Source: Ceratotherium simum simum (taxonomy: Eukaryota > Chordata > Mammalia > Perissodactyla > Rhinocerotidae). Taken from it: a stretch of DNA of 64,000 bases. Positions within the stretch are counted from its first letter, which is position 1. Every line of letters begins with the position of its first letter. The stretch is taken from assembly GCF_000283155.1 (NCBI RefSeq), contig NW_004454178.1:5933724-5997723 (forward strand). Reading direction: 5' to 3'. Under the pieces are notes generated by a model. That model saw only the letters and a list, made by a program, of their open reading frames with translations, made no database searches and was not told the DNA's origin. Below are positions 1 through 11,194 of the stretch, piece after piece. The translations under genes and the position numbers were made by a program.

Positions 1-640
1 GTTGGAGAGGATGTGGAGAAACAGGAACCCTCATACACAGCTGGTGGGAATGCAAACTGGTGCAGCCTCTATGGAAAACGGTATGGAGATTCCTCAAAAA
101 ATTAAAAATAGAAATACCCTATGATCCAGCTATCCCACTGCTGGGACTCGATCCAACAAACCTGACATCAACAATCCAAAGAGGCTTATGCACCCCTATG
201 TTCATTGCAGCATTATTCTCTATAGCCAAGAAGTGGAAGCAACCCAAGTGTCCCTTGAATGACGATTGGATCAAGAAGATGTGGTATATATATACAATGG
301 AATACTACTCAGCCATAAAAAAAGACAAAATCATCCCATTTGCAACAACATGGATGGACCTGGAGGGTATTATGTTAAGTGAAATAAGCCAGAAAGAGAA
401 AGACAAATACTGTATGATCTCACTCATATGTGGAATATAAACCAACACATGGACATAGAAAACCCTGTTGTGGTTACCAGGGGCAATGGGGGTAGGGGGT
501 GGGCACAAGGGGTGAAGGGAGACATATATATGGTGATGGACAAAAAAAAATGTACAACCAAAAGTTCTACAATGTTATAAACCATTAAAACATCAATAAA
601 AAGAATTGAAATCAAATAAAGTATAATTTTTAATCACAAA
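1..640 (+). mobile_element. L1 LINE, 3' end of ORF2 plus 3' UTR
   Basis: The first 440 bases translate to the C-terminal end of L1 ORF2p, with recognisable blocks [48 protein letters not shown] and IMLSEISQKEKDKYCM. A 3' UTR follows with a G-rich run (about 480-520) that could form a G-quadruplex, then an A-rich tail near 595-650. The element is 5'-truncated by the window edge. The ORF2 frame is still open here, so it is fairly young. Confidence 0.9.
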
Positions 641-792
641 AATAAAAAATAGATGAGATTTTCGAGGGGGAGACAGATCATCAGAGGCCTCACTCAACTG
701 TGAGCTCCTTGGAGACAAGGGAGTGTCTACTCAACTTTGAACAAAACACTATAGATATTTAGCAAATATATGAGAGTAAAGAAGGAAAGGGA

Positions 793-1001
793 GGGCCGGC
801 CCCATGGCTTAGTGGTTAAGTGCATGCACTCCGTTGCTGGCGGCCTGGGTTCGGTTCCGGGCGTGCACCGACACACCGCTTCTCTGGCCATGCTGAGGCC
901 GCGTCCCACATACAGCAACTAGAAGGATGTGCAGCTATAACATACAACTATCTACTGGGGCTTTGGGGGAATAAATAAATAAATAAAATTATAAAAAAAA
1001 A
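793..1001 (+). mobile_element. ERE SINE, type A tail
   Basis: tRNA-derived head starting GGGCCGGCCCC with A-box-like TGGCTTAGTGGTTAAG and B-box-like GGTTCGGTTCC. The body ends in the CTACTGGGGCTTTGGGG block and an (AAAT)n/poly-A tail. A 15-bp target-site duplication (AAAGAAGGAAAGGGA) lies at 778-792 and 1002-1016. Confidence 0.93.
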
Positions 1002-1019
1002 AAAGAAGGAAAGGGAAAA

Positions 1020-1790
1020 CAAGAGAGGAGGGAGGGAGAATGGATTAGTGGGGAAAATGGAATATATTAACAACATTAATGCACTACAGTTTGACTTACA
1101 CAAATCACTCAGTTTAATGCCTAATGAACATCTACAAATTTTATTTAAACTGAAAACATAAGTAAAGCATAATGGTGGCTAACAATGACTACAGTATGAT
1201 ATTGAATAAATTCACTGTTATTCAACGTTCAATGAACAGCCAGGAAAGTTCTGAGGAAAAAAATGTGCTATTGGTTCATTGTTCTGTTCCATATAGAAAA
1301 TTCAAACTACTCCTAGAAAACACAGTTCAGTTCACAGAAATGCAATGGTTTTGAAGATGATGACTGAACGGGTGGTTTACTCTCTCTGATCAATAGAAGT
1401 ATATATCTTTAGTCAGTAAAAGAATTGACCCCTAGTGAAGAAATATAAACAAGAAATATAACATAGCTAATAATCTCAATGATATCTTGAGAAATGAGGA
1501 ATATAAACAGGAGACTTAGTGCAAGTATAAGTTTCCATAATTTAATACTCAAGTTTGACTTCCTGAAACAAGTAATTTTCCTATAAAAAGGAAGGTAAGA
1601 ACGCAAATAATTACCTTCACCCTTCCTGAGTGGTTAAAGAAATACGTCAAGTCTAAAAGGATAAATGACATTTTGAATTTAAGAACTCGCTTCACCACCA
1701 TTTTCAAATAATTTTTATCAAGTTGTCATATCTATAAGATGTGTTGTATTCTAACCTTCTCACTGGTAGAGATTTATCTAAGATGCTGCT
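1020..1790. other. Intergenic, no feature recognised
   Basis: AT-rich sequence with no coding signature and no repeat family that I can name. Confidence 0.5.
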
Positions 1791-1802
1791 GGCATACTTT
1801 AT

Positions 1803-2081
1803 TTATTTATTTATATTGTTGTTTTTTGTTTTTGTTTTTTTTTTGGTGAGGGCATAAGCCCTGTGCTAACATCTGCCAGTCCTCCTCCTTTTTTGCTGAG
1901 GAAGACTGGCCCTGGGCTAACATCTGTGCCCATCTTCCTCCACTTTATATGGGACGCTGCCACAGCACGGCTTGCCAAGCGGTGTGTCGGTGCACCCCCG
2001 GGATAGGAACCGGCGAACCTCCGGCCGCCGCAGCAGAGCGCGCACACTTAACCGCTTGGGCCACCGGGCTGGCCCCTGACA
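1803..2081 (-). mobile_element. ERE SINE, type B (two tail units)
   Basis: Minus-strand copy. Poly-T start, two tandem tail units (GAGGAAGACTGGCCCTGGGC motif), body with CACTTTATATGGGACGC, and head ending GGGCTGGCCCC. An 11-bp duplication GCATACTTTAT lies at 1792-1802 and 2082-2092. Confidence 0.9.
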
Positions 2082-2094
2082 GCATACTTTATAC

Positions 2095-4520
2095 TTGCTA
2101 TACAAATATCTCAAAATAATATGGTGTCTTTTAAGTTGCCAGTAGAGCACCAGGTATACTCTGGGAAAAAAATAATTATAAATATAATAATAAAAAAAAA
2201 TAAAGCTTAAGTCCAAAGGGTAAATAATCAAGCTGTCAACACCATACCATATACTGCTAGTAAGACATCCTACAAATCTATTAATGGCCTGATTGAAGAT
2301 AATCAAATTAATCAGGCCAACTCATTTCACAGCCCTTGTGGGGCTATTTTGGATATACAGACATGAAATAACTATCATGAAAACTGACAAAACCGCTTCT
2401 ACTCTTGCCCCGCTATCCTTTCATAGCAAAACATTTTTTTAAATTCATTCGTCTTTAGAAATTTTAAAGTTTCAGCTGCTACTGAAAGAACAAAGAAATT
2501 CTGATGGGAGTCCTCTTTCCATCTAGAGAAGACCCCCAAACATCTTTCCAACTGAAAAATTGACAATTTACAATAGCTCTTCCTTGCTCTACACTGCTTC
2601 GCCTAGAGTTTTTAAATTCATTGGCAAGTTCCTGCTTCTTGAATGGTCTCTGTAATTGAAAACTGGGACCGATGAATAGAGACAGCAGAGAGGAAATCCC
2701 GGAATGGGAAATTAGAGACAGGAAGTGAGTACTTGCATAATTTTACTTGTTCCATCACAATAGAAGATCCGGCCCCAGATCTGAAACATCTTTCTCTCAT
2801 TGACAAAGATGCAGGACCTCAGCAGACAGGTGACCAGATGTTACTTACACCTGCATTGGGGTGTGGTTTGAAATGACTAAATAATTCAGCAATGGCCCAC
2901 TGGAAGGCTTGCAGCTCTTTGCTCTTCAACCTCAACTGACAAAGCAATGACTTTAAATCTATGGGCAGTCAGTCTTTATAAAAGGAGGGAGAGATTGATG
3001 GGAATCAAAAGGAAAATTTTGCTGCGATACCAAAAAACAATTCCCTGTGTCAGTTCACTAATCAAACATGAAGGAACTCTCTCCTACCTGGGGTTTTGCA
3101 TCTTGTAGCACAGGCTTCTTTATTCTAGTTTGAAAATACAGTGTTCATTTGATTTTAAAGCAGAATCGCTATTTACATTAATTCTAAGAAGGGAATTGGC
3201 CGCCTAATTATGATATTGATGTTTTCTTTGTCTAATTGGGTAGGTCAAGGCACTAATTTTATTCGCAGCTGTGGCATGTTTTTATAGACTTTGGTGAACT
3301 TTAATTGCTTATAAATATTGGATTACAAGACCATGAGCTTTTATAAGAATCCCATTCAGCCCCATATGCTTTCAAACTTGACAATATGTTGTCCATTTCT
3401 TGAGAATCCTTCATTCCAAATGGCCCTGAGGGTAAGGAAGAAAGAAATAACACATATGGCTCACAGAGCTGAACTTCATTAAGATTTTTGTTGTTGACAG
3501 CACCTAATGAGTCATTGTCAGGAAAAAACATTGTCAATAAGCCCTTTCCTCTGTAATAATAAAACTAAAATACAAAGACCACACGGCTCAATGCCTATAG
3601 TTTTAATAGGAAATTTAGATTATATTTGAACAATGCTTGTGGTTCCATCACTGGACCTACAGTAAGTGCAAATGGAAACTTAGACAGGGCAGCAGCTTGG
3701 AGTAGAGGAGGTTGAAGCTGATGAAATCTCCTGAGCTACAAGGTAGAAGACCTAATTGGCCTCTGGCAGAAGCTGGACACAGCCCTGCGACCAGACAACC
3801 CCTCCCAGAGTCTGTCCTGACTCCCGGTGCTGCAAATGGGGGTTTGTCAGTATCTTTTCTGCTCGTCCAGTGCCATCCCCAAGTTGTGGTGACTGCGTGG
3901 TGTCAGCCCCTCTGGTCTAGTTGAAACTATGAAATGTAATCAGAGCTGGAGAAGAGATTTACACCTCTGCTGCTGGACCAGAACACGGGTTTCCAGAGGC
4001 CACTCACCACCACCCCCAAACAGGTATTCAGATTCCCCCCAGAAACAGCTATAGTTGTCCTAAAGGTGTAACTTCCCCCTCACTCCACTTCTTGTGGTTC
4101 AGCCCACCACAGCCACGCTGGCCTCTATAATGACCAGCACCACGTCAGTCAATGAGATTCTGCTTCGTCCTTGTTGCTAAGGCCACCACTCTAACACAAA
4201 GTCCTGTTTGATAGCCGAGCATAGATTCTTCCATCGCAAAAACATGGACTCAAACCCCTCTCTGCCACTTGAGACCGGTGGTTGCATACCACGCTGCATT
4301 TTATTAAAACCAAAGGACACACACTCATTTAAAAAATCTCTTTTAATATGAAGTATTTTGATTCATGTTTTGTAACTAAGTACTGACATTTGAACAACTT
4401 GATAGGAAAAGATTTTTGTCTCCTTTCATGTTCTAATAATTACTCTTTTTTGGTGCTTGACCCATGTAAACATTACATTTTAATTTTTTTAATGGCTCTA
4501 GTGGCTGTGTGGGAATGAAC
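2095..4520. other. Repeat-poor intergenic stretch, possible conserved non-coding DNA
   Basis: I recognise no repeat family or gene here. The sequence is complex and moderately AT-rich, with homeodomain-like TAATTA/CTAATT cores around 3200-3240 and a 9-bp inverted repeat (2286-2294 / 2310-2318). Conservation cannot be judged from one sequence. Confidence 0.35.
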
Positions 4521-4524
4521 AGGA

Positions 4525-4690
4525 GGCCAATTATGAGGCCGCTGCAGTCAGTTACCCAGAAAAGAGATGACAGTGCCTTGGACAAGTCTGGTAGATGAAG
4601 ATGGATGGGACAGCGTTATCCATGGTTTAGAACCTATGTTCAAGGCGGAGTTGGCAAGACTGGATGGAATGGAAGTGAGGATGATGACAG
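4525..4690 (-). mobile_element. L2 LINE fragment, antisense
   Basis: Reading GCTGCAGTCAG... AGAGATGACAGTGCCTTGGA and on, it matches the reverse complement of the L2 ORF2 region seen in better copies at 26560-26700. Strongly diverged. Confidence 0.5.
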
Positions 4691-4699
4691 GTTACCTAC

Positions 4700-5640
4700 A
4701 ACAGCCCCCTTCAGGAAGTAGTAGTGCTGAGGCCCACACAGCAGCAGCCTCAGCAGCCATGGGGATGACTAAGGGCAGAGCAGCTCTGGAAAAGCAAGCA
4801 GCAGGAGAGCCCTCCCAGGAGAATGGAAGCACTCGGGGCTTCCCAGAAAGATTTGGTGGAGGGGAGGGAGTAGAAGAGTAGGACCTGGTGTTTTTATAGT
4901 AAGTGGGATGGGGGTTCAATTCATTTTACTTGGACCCAGCAGCGTGCTGAAGCCGGCTCAGACAGGTGATTGTTAAATACTCAAGAATTTTATGAGTCCC
5001 TTTGGTAGCTTGAAATTGCCCACGGTTGGGAACGTTTATGCGGAAATCGGCAAATGCTACAAATCAGGGCTTTTTCCCCTCCCTCTCCCATTCTTCCCCA
5101 CCAACGCTGGCCACTCAACACTTTCCAGCACACCACTGACTGGACTCCACGAGGCCGGAAGACCTGCTAACTCTGGCAGATACATGAGTTACGCGATCAA
5201 TTGACCTTGTTCTCTCTTCCAGGGAAGCAAAGAATGCTGTAGATGCTCCAAAATTTAGAAGCTTTTGGAAAATTCTTTGAAATGCAATGTCTGTTTGTCC
5301 TACCAACCAAATTTCCTGGTGCCTAATTATGTTTTTCTGAAGTGAATATTAGTCTTCTTTTATTTGGGGACACATATCGCATAGGAAATATTTTGGGTCA
5401 CAGGGAAAACTGGTCCAGAACTTAGAACATCACAAAGAACTAGGCTGTGAAAGAATATGCACGGGATCCAAGTAACCAAAAGTTGTCTTTATTTTAATTT
5501 ATTCTTCTGCTAAATATTTTATAATATTTATGTGACCCAATCCTATTCTGCTTGACTTACTAACAATAGCAGTATATCACTGATAATAGAAAAATGAAAT
5601 CTAATTAAATGCTTTATCATCATTTTATCAAATCTTGTAT
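4700..5640. other. Intergenic, no feature recognised
   Basis: Mixed composition. An open frame over 4567-4881 starts inside the L2 fragment and shows no protein family signature. I see no gene. Confidence 0.45.
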
Positions 5641-5736
5641 TTCTGTTGGCAACAAAGAGCTATCTACGAGAAGAAAAAAGAAGATTAAATCTATAATTAT
5701 AGCTTCCAGAGATAATCATTGTTTACAACTATAGAT

Positions 5737-5941
5737 CAGGGGTCGGCAGACTACCATACCCCAAGGACCAGCCTACTACAGCACAGGGACTAAATTCAGC
5801 CATGCCCATTCTTTACATATTGTGGATGATGGCTTTTGCACTACAACAACCCACCTGAGTAGTTACAACAGAAACCATGTGGCCCACAAAATCCAAAATA
5901 TTTACTCTGGCCCTTTACAGGAAAATCTTGCTGACCTCCAG
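5737..5941. mobile_element. hAT-type non-autonomous DNA transposon
   Basis: Ends CAGGGGTCGGCAGAC and TTGCTGACCTCCAG form imperfect terminal inverted repeats. The internal ACATATTGTGGATGATGGCT and CCATGTGGCCCACAAA blocks match a common MER-class mammalian element. A second copy in the same orientation is at 51761-51980. Confidence 0.6.
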
Positions 5942-6138
5942 TTTTTCTCAATTTAGAGATATAATTTGCAACAAAAAGAAGTGATATCATGCATATTGCT
6001 TAACAACCTGCTTTCTTCTCCCACTTATACTACATAGTAGATGTCCTTCTGTGTCATTAAATGTTACAGCACGTTATTTTTTACAGTTGTGTAGCATTCT
6101 ATTGTATTGCTATTACAACATTTATTTAGGTTGTTTCC

Positions 6139-6396
6139 TTTTTTTTTGTTTTTTTTTTTTGGTAAGGATGATTGGCCCTGAGCTAACATCTGTTGCTAAT
6201 CTTTCTTTCCTTTTGCTTGGGGAAGATTGGCCGTGAGCTAACATCTGTGCCCATCTTCCTCTATTTTGTATGTGGCTTGCTGCCACAGCATGGCTGGATG
6301 AGTGGTGTAAGTCTGCAACCAGGATCCAAACCCGTGAACCCAGGCCACTGAAGCAGAACATGCTGAACTTAACCACTATGCCACCAGGCCGACCCT
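6139..6396 (-). mobile_element. ERE SINE, older type C
   Basis: Poly-T, then two GAGCTAACATCTGT... GCCCATCTTCCTCTATTTTG units, then a diverged head ending CAGGCCGACCC. More diverged than types A and B, which suggests an older insertion. It sits inside the antisense L1. Confidence 0.85.
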
Positions 6397-6844
6397 CCAA
6401 TTATTTTTCTAGGTAATAAATATCCTTCAGTCTAACACTTTCCTCTTTTCTATGACTATTTCTTTAGGGCAAATTTCTGATTGCAGAATTGTTGGATCAA
6501 AACTGGACATTCAAAAGTTTTAAGATTTGGTTAAGTTTTGCAAAGCTACTCTATGAAGAAGTTTTCCCTATTTATATCACAACCACCTTATTGTGAATTT
6601 TAAATGTAAAAGGACTGCACGTTTTTGGGTGAAAATTCTTCAAAAGTTCTTTCAGAATGTTAGGAACAAATCTTCTTGAATATATGTCTTTATAGAGTAC
6701 CCTTGTGAGAGAAGGGCAGATAAAATTGATATTGTTGTAGACAGGCTTCAAATTTTAGTCACAGATGCACATTTTTAAAGTATATGCTTTGTGGAAACCT
6801 ATAATACTGTCTATGTGGAAAAAGTAGTTCACTAAGTAATTTTT

Positions 6845-6965
6845 CTAAGCCTCAGTTTCTGCACCTATAAAATGGAATAATACAAGCTCTTACATCTTAG
6901 AGACCATTGAAATAATTGAATAATCAAATAATACATGCACAGGAGGAAAGTATAAAATTCTGTAA
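6845..6965 (+). repeat. MIR SINE fragment
   Basis: CCTCAGTTTCTGCACCTATA AAATGG is the MIR core, followed by the diverged 3' region. Confidence 0.6.
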
Positions 6966-6969
6966 AATG

Positions 6970-7375
6970 CAGAGTTATTATCTCAGAAGCAAGACCTGAT
7001 GGTTTAAATTATTTCAACAAGTTTCTATTTACTGCATTTTATTCTGAGATAGTAAAACTTAATTGATACTAAGATCTTAAAAAATAAAGTGAACGTGTAA
7101 CTAATGGGGGGAAAAACAGTAGGAATGAAATAAATTCCCCCTACCTTTGTTTTCCCTCGGAGGAAAATTCCCACGCTGCACGACCACTTGCTAATTCTTC
7201 CTGGGGGGAAAGTGCGGGAGTTGCAAGGTTGAGACGCGGAGCCCAATGAGCAGCTGCAACCTCTTCTACCCACCACCCTTCTTTCTTAACCGGGACACCA
7301 AACTCTTTTGGTTGTCCTGCTACCTCCCCGTTCACTCCTTTTCTGTCTCCTTTGCTGGTTCCTCCTCTTTGGCTT
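6970..7375. other. Intergenic, no feature recognised
   Basis: No gene or named repeat seen. Confidence 0.4.
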
Positions 7376-7379
7376 GTCC

Positions 7380-8375
7380 TCTTGACAGCAGAGTACCCAG
7401 GAGTAGACGCTTGGTGCTCGTCCTTCTCCAATGGCATCCAGTCACACGCTCATAACACTGATGACCTTCAGCTAGTCCAGGCCAGACCTCTCCCCCGAAC
7501 TCCAGACTCCCACATCTCACCGCCTAATCAACGTCTCCACTCCATGTCTAAATGCTTCTTAAAGCTAACACGTTCACATATGAATTCCTGATCTGCCCCC
7601 CTCGACCCACCAATCTGCTCCACTCACAACCTTTATTCACCCTCTCCGTTGATGGCCACTCCATCTTTCCAGTTGCTCGGGTGAAAAATTTGGAAGCCAT
7701 TCTTACCTCTTCTCTTTCTCTCACCTCATGCGTTCAGTCATCAGGAAATTGGGTTGGCTGTACCTTGAAAGGGTAGATAGAAGGGTATCCCACTGCCCAC
7801 CCCTCCGCCACCACTGCCCTGGTCCAGCACCACCACCTTTGATCTGCGTTGCTGTAATTCTCACCTATTTTCTTGCCTTTACACTTACCTCTCCCCCCAC
7901 TCACACACACAGTCTATTCTCACACGGCAGCCAGAGTGATCCTGTTAAAATATTTGCTCTGATGGTGTCCTTCCCCTCTATGGCCACCCATTTCACTCAG
8001 AGTCAAAGTCAAAGTCCCCATAGCGGCCCCCGAAGTCTTACCATGGGAGGCCCCACATCGCACATCTCTGAACGCCTCTCCTCGTATGCTCCCATCCTTC
8101 ACTCCACCCCAACCATGTGGGTCTCCTCCTTGGTGACCCTCAACCAGCCGGGTACTCACCTTCTTCTCAGGAAAGCCCACCTACTTAAAACTGCAACCCC
8201 CACCCCTGACTCTCCATGTCACCTATTCTGCTCTGTTTGTGATTTTTCCATAGCATTTAGCACCCTCTAACATATGATGTAATTTACTCATTTCTTATGT
8301 TTATTGTTTAATATGTGTCCTCCCCTCTGTAGAACATAAGCCCCATTTGGATGGGGATCTCTGTTTTTTCAGTTG
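7380..8375 (+). mobile_element. L2 LINE, ORF2 C-terminal part and 3' end
   Basis: Broken translation still shows L2 reverse-transcriptase C-terminal signatures (LEAILTSSLSLTSC near 7690). The typical 3' region follows: GCAGCCAGAGTGATCCTGTT, ATTTCACTCAGAGTCAAAG and AGAACATAAGCCCCATTTGG. An open frame of about 180 codons (7728-8270) lies within it and is not a host gene. Confidence 0.72.
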
Positions 8376-8649
8376 CTCAAATGAATTAAGAAATAGTTAC
8401 ATACTCACTAGATAATTCTGAGACTGTATCAAAATAATGGTTAAAACAGAATTAAAGATTTAGGTGGAAAATGTAGAACAAAATAAAGAACATGGGTTAA
8501 ATAACATTATTTTTCTAAAAAAGACTGCATGCCTCAGATTAATCAAACCTCAAAAAGAAATTTATTCAAAACAAGTAAGGAAAGGAATGGATAAATAAGT
8601 AGAAAAACTCCTAGCTGCCTAGAAATCAGAAAACCTCCAGAGAAGTTTC

Positions 8650-8840
8650 TACTCTGCCATTTATTAACCATAAGAGGCAACCAAGGTCGTGAAGAGTCCA
8701 CAGCATGGAACACTTCAGGAGCACCAGTTTTCTAATCCACAAAACAGGAATAACCGTGTATTACTATCCTATCTCAAGGAATTATTGTCAGGCTCATAGG
8801 CAAAGACTTCTTGTAAATTGTAAAAAGCTTTATAAACATG
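8650..8840 (+). repeat. MIR SINE fragment
   Basis: Order and spacing of the blocks TCTGCCATTTATTAACCATA, CCAGTTTTCTAATCCACAAA and AAGGAATTATTGTCAGGCTC fit a diverged MIR. Confidence 0.5.
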
Positions 8841-8844
8841 AGTT

Positions 8845-9675
8845 ATTTTAATGTTCTTGTGTTAAAATACTGCTTAGGTTGCCTTTTCTTGGCTCTTAAT
8901 TGACAATTGGCAGTTGGCACATAGAAAGCCCTGGAGTGGTTCTCATTTAGGAGAAGGAAAATGGATCCCTGCTTCCCTTAGCATCTCAGCAGAGACGCAA
9001 AAAAAATGGGTGATGGGCAGGGTCTCAAAAGCAGAAATAACTGCTTTCTGCCAGAGTCCCAGCGCCATAGCCTTCGGGATGCAAAATGCCCACAGCCTTC
9101 TTAATTGGCAAAAGAAAGATATGGAACGTTCCCAAAGAATGAATGTGTACAAGGGTTGCATAAATGATGACAAAGCATTTTTAGTCAAGTCTTAAATGAC
9201 GAGGCTCTTTTTACTATGAAACTCTTAAATTGTATTACTTGTTTTTATTAATAAAGATATCAATTAATTGACCAGCAATTGGGGTCTGAATAATTCACCA
9301 ATGACTAGATGAGTAGCCAGAATCTAGCTGTAGTGTACTTCACTTACTCAAGGCCTGCTTTAAGTGTGTTTTATGAGACTGATATCATTAAAATAGCTCC
9401 AACATGAAAGTTTTAGGACACATTAGAAGCTCGATGTAGGAATCCGTAAACAGAGAAATAAATATGTGAAGATCTTGCAAGCAACTCCTCGGGCGTTGGC
9501 GTTCGTGTTTCTTTACTCCAAAAAGCCGCCTTCTCCGTTTTCAGTTGTGCTAGTGCCCTCTAGCGGTCAGAGTGGTATCTGCAGTTTATTAAGTCATTCC
9601 CTGTCTTCAAAACATGCCGCGCTGGCTTCCCAAAAGAAAAAAAACCTATCAATCAGTAGAATTATCAATTTTTAT
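8845..9675. other. Intergenic, no feature recognised
   Basis: No named repeat. Overlapping open frames at 8914-9195 on both strands lack any family signature, and I do not call a gene. Confidence 0.4.
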
Positions 9676-9678
9676 TTT

Positions 9679-9873
9679 TATTTTTTTGGTGAGGAAGATT
9701 GGTTCTGAGCTAACATCTGTGCCCATCTTCCTCTATTTTTTGTACTTGGGATGCCACCATAGCATGGCTTGACCAGTGGTGCGTCCACCCATGCCCAAGA
9801 TTCAAACCCACAAACCCCAGGCAGCCAAAGCGGAGTGCATGAATTTAACCACTATGCAACTGGTCTGGCCCCG
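9679..9873 (-). mobile_element. ERE SINE, older type C
   Basis: Poly-T, GAGGAAGATTGGTTCTGAGC tail unit, diverged body, and head ending CTGGTCTGGCCCC. Flanks GAATTATCAATTTTT and GAATCATCAATTTTT look like a decayed duplication. Confidence 0.85.
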
Positions 9874-9874
9874 A

Positions 9875-10935
9875 ATCATCAATTTTTTTTAATGCTACAC
9901 CCAGAATAGCAGAACATACAGAAAAAAATAAAGCAAATTAATCATACATCAAGATTATAAAAAAAGCTTTGTACGTTAATGGAATCTCAAATTTTTGAAG
10001 AAGGAAGACTTCTGAGGTCAAAGATGGAGTTGAGAATTTTGGGAAAGCTGTGGACCTACTTCTCAGAAAAATATGCATGCACGCATAATTTCAGGAGCAT
10101 ATATAGCAACTGAAGACTGTAAAAGCCAATTTAAAAGCTTGGGGTATATCTAACTCTACACATGTCCCAGATTTCCCAAGTCAAAATCCTGTCTGAAATG
10201 TTGAGTTTAAAAACCAAGTTGGAGAAAGATATGTACAGTATGACAGTATGCAAAATAAGACTATATAGGTTCTATGTATACATAGTAAAAAATATGCCAA
10301 CTATGGGAATGATGAACATGGATTTCATGATAAAAGTTACCTCTCAGAGAAAGGGAGGGTAAGGGAATGGGAGAAAAATAAAAGTGGCCACAGTTATACC
10401 TGTAGTATATCATTTCTTCAGGAACTATTCAAGTATAAATGGCCTAATATTATTTTAATAAAGCTTGGTAGTAGATACATAGATAATGGGTTTCCATAAT
10501 TTTATTTTCCATCCTTGTCAATATATTTGATGTGCTTCCCAATTTTCAAAAGCTAAATGAGAAAAGTAAAATTATTATATTTTAATAATGTGATCTAATT
10601 CATTGTCATGTAAAAAAGACTGATTTTTCAAAAACACCCAAATGTAAGTTCATGTTCTGAGAAACAAATTTAATTCTACATTGTATAAAATCACCCGAGC
10701 TTATTATAAAATATAAGCTAAAATATTAATATTAAAAAGGAAACCATTGTTCTCTTCACAAAGTCCTTAAGTTGAAAAGCCTTTATTTTTATGGTTATAA
10801 TTTGATTTCTTGATAGAGAAAGAGGAAAAGAGGGAAATTCTTCTGAAACTAATGTTATATTGGAACGAAATTTATTATCGATCCATATTCATTCTACTAT
10901 AAAATATAATGAAAGTTTAGATAAGGCGTTATTCT
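9875..10935. other. AT-rich intergenic stretch; possible old L1 3' UTR
   Basis: About 10200-10560 resembles the 3' UTR of old L1 elements (variable AT-rich text with TTTATTTTCC... ATTTTCAAAAGC), but the match is weak. Nothing else recognised. Confidence 0.3.
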
Positions 10936-10939
10936 CCTT

Positions 10940-11190
10940 GGGGAGTTCATGTATAACCAAGTCAGCGTGGAGCCAACTCTGCCTTTGCCTGAGAGGCTGA
11001 GCCTAATAGCCGCTTAATTGATTCATGCCTGCAGCTGCACTGCCTCAGAGCACCCCAGAGCGCTCGGGAGCTGTGATCAGATACCTCTCATTAGAATTCT
11101 AAGCAGCAGGGGCTTGCGCCGCCCCTGGTTTAAATGGAATGCTGGAGGAATGAGGCAGCACGGCCATCTGGAAGGCTGGTAGGGAGAAGC
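10940..11190. other. Possible conserved non-coding element
   Basis: A compact GC-balanced block free of recognised repeats. It holds CTTAATTGATTCAT (11013-11026), an E-box GCAGCTGC (11031-11038) and CTCATTAGAATTC (about 11087-11099). The motif cluster suggests an enhancer, but this is inference only. Confidence 0.3.
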
Positions 11191-11194
11191 TCCA

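Larger units (their letters stand above)
5640..6620 (-). mobile_element. Old L1 (L1M-type) fragment, antisense, with nested insertions
   Basis: Segments such as the GTAGCATTCTATTGTATTGC stretch and TTGTTGGATCAAAACTGGAC are the reverse complement of mammalian L1 ORF2. The piece is interrupted by a hAT-type element (5737-5941) and an ERE (6139-6396), so both inserted later. Confidence 0.65.

Noticed and set aside
4567..4881. 104-codon open frame that might be a small gene
   Set aside because: The first part is antisense L2 and the rest is low-complexity Ala/Glu/Gly-rich. There is no splice or family evidence.
7728..8270. 180-codon open frame on the plus strand
   Set aside because: It lies wholly in an L2 3' region; its peptide is out-of-frame L2 text.
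8914..9195. Open frames on both strands with a balanced look
   Set aside because: There is no protein family, no splice context and no codon bias distinguishing the two strands.
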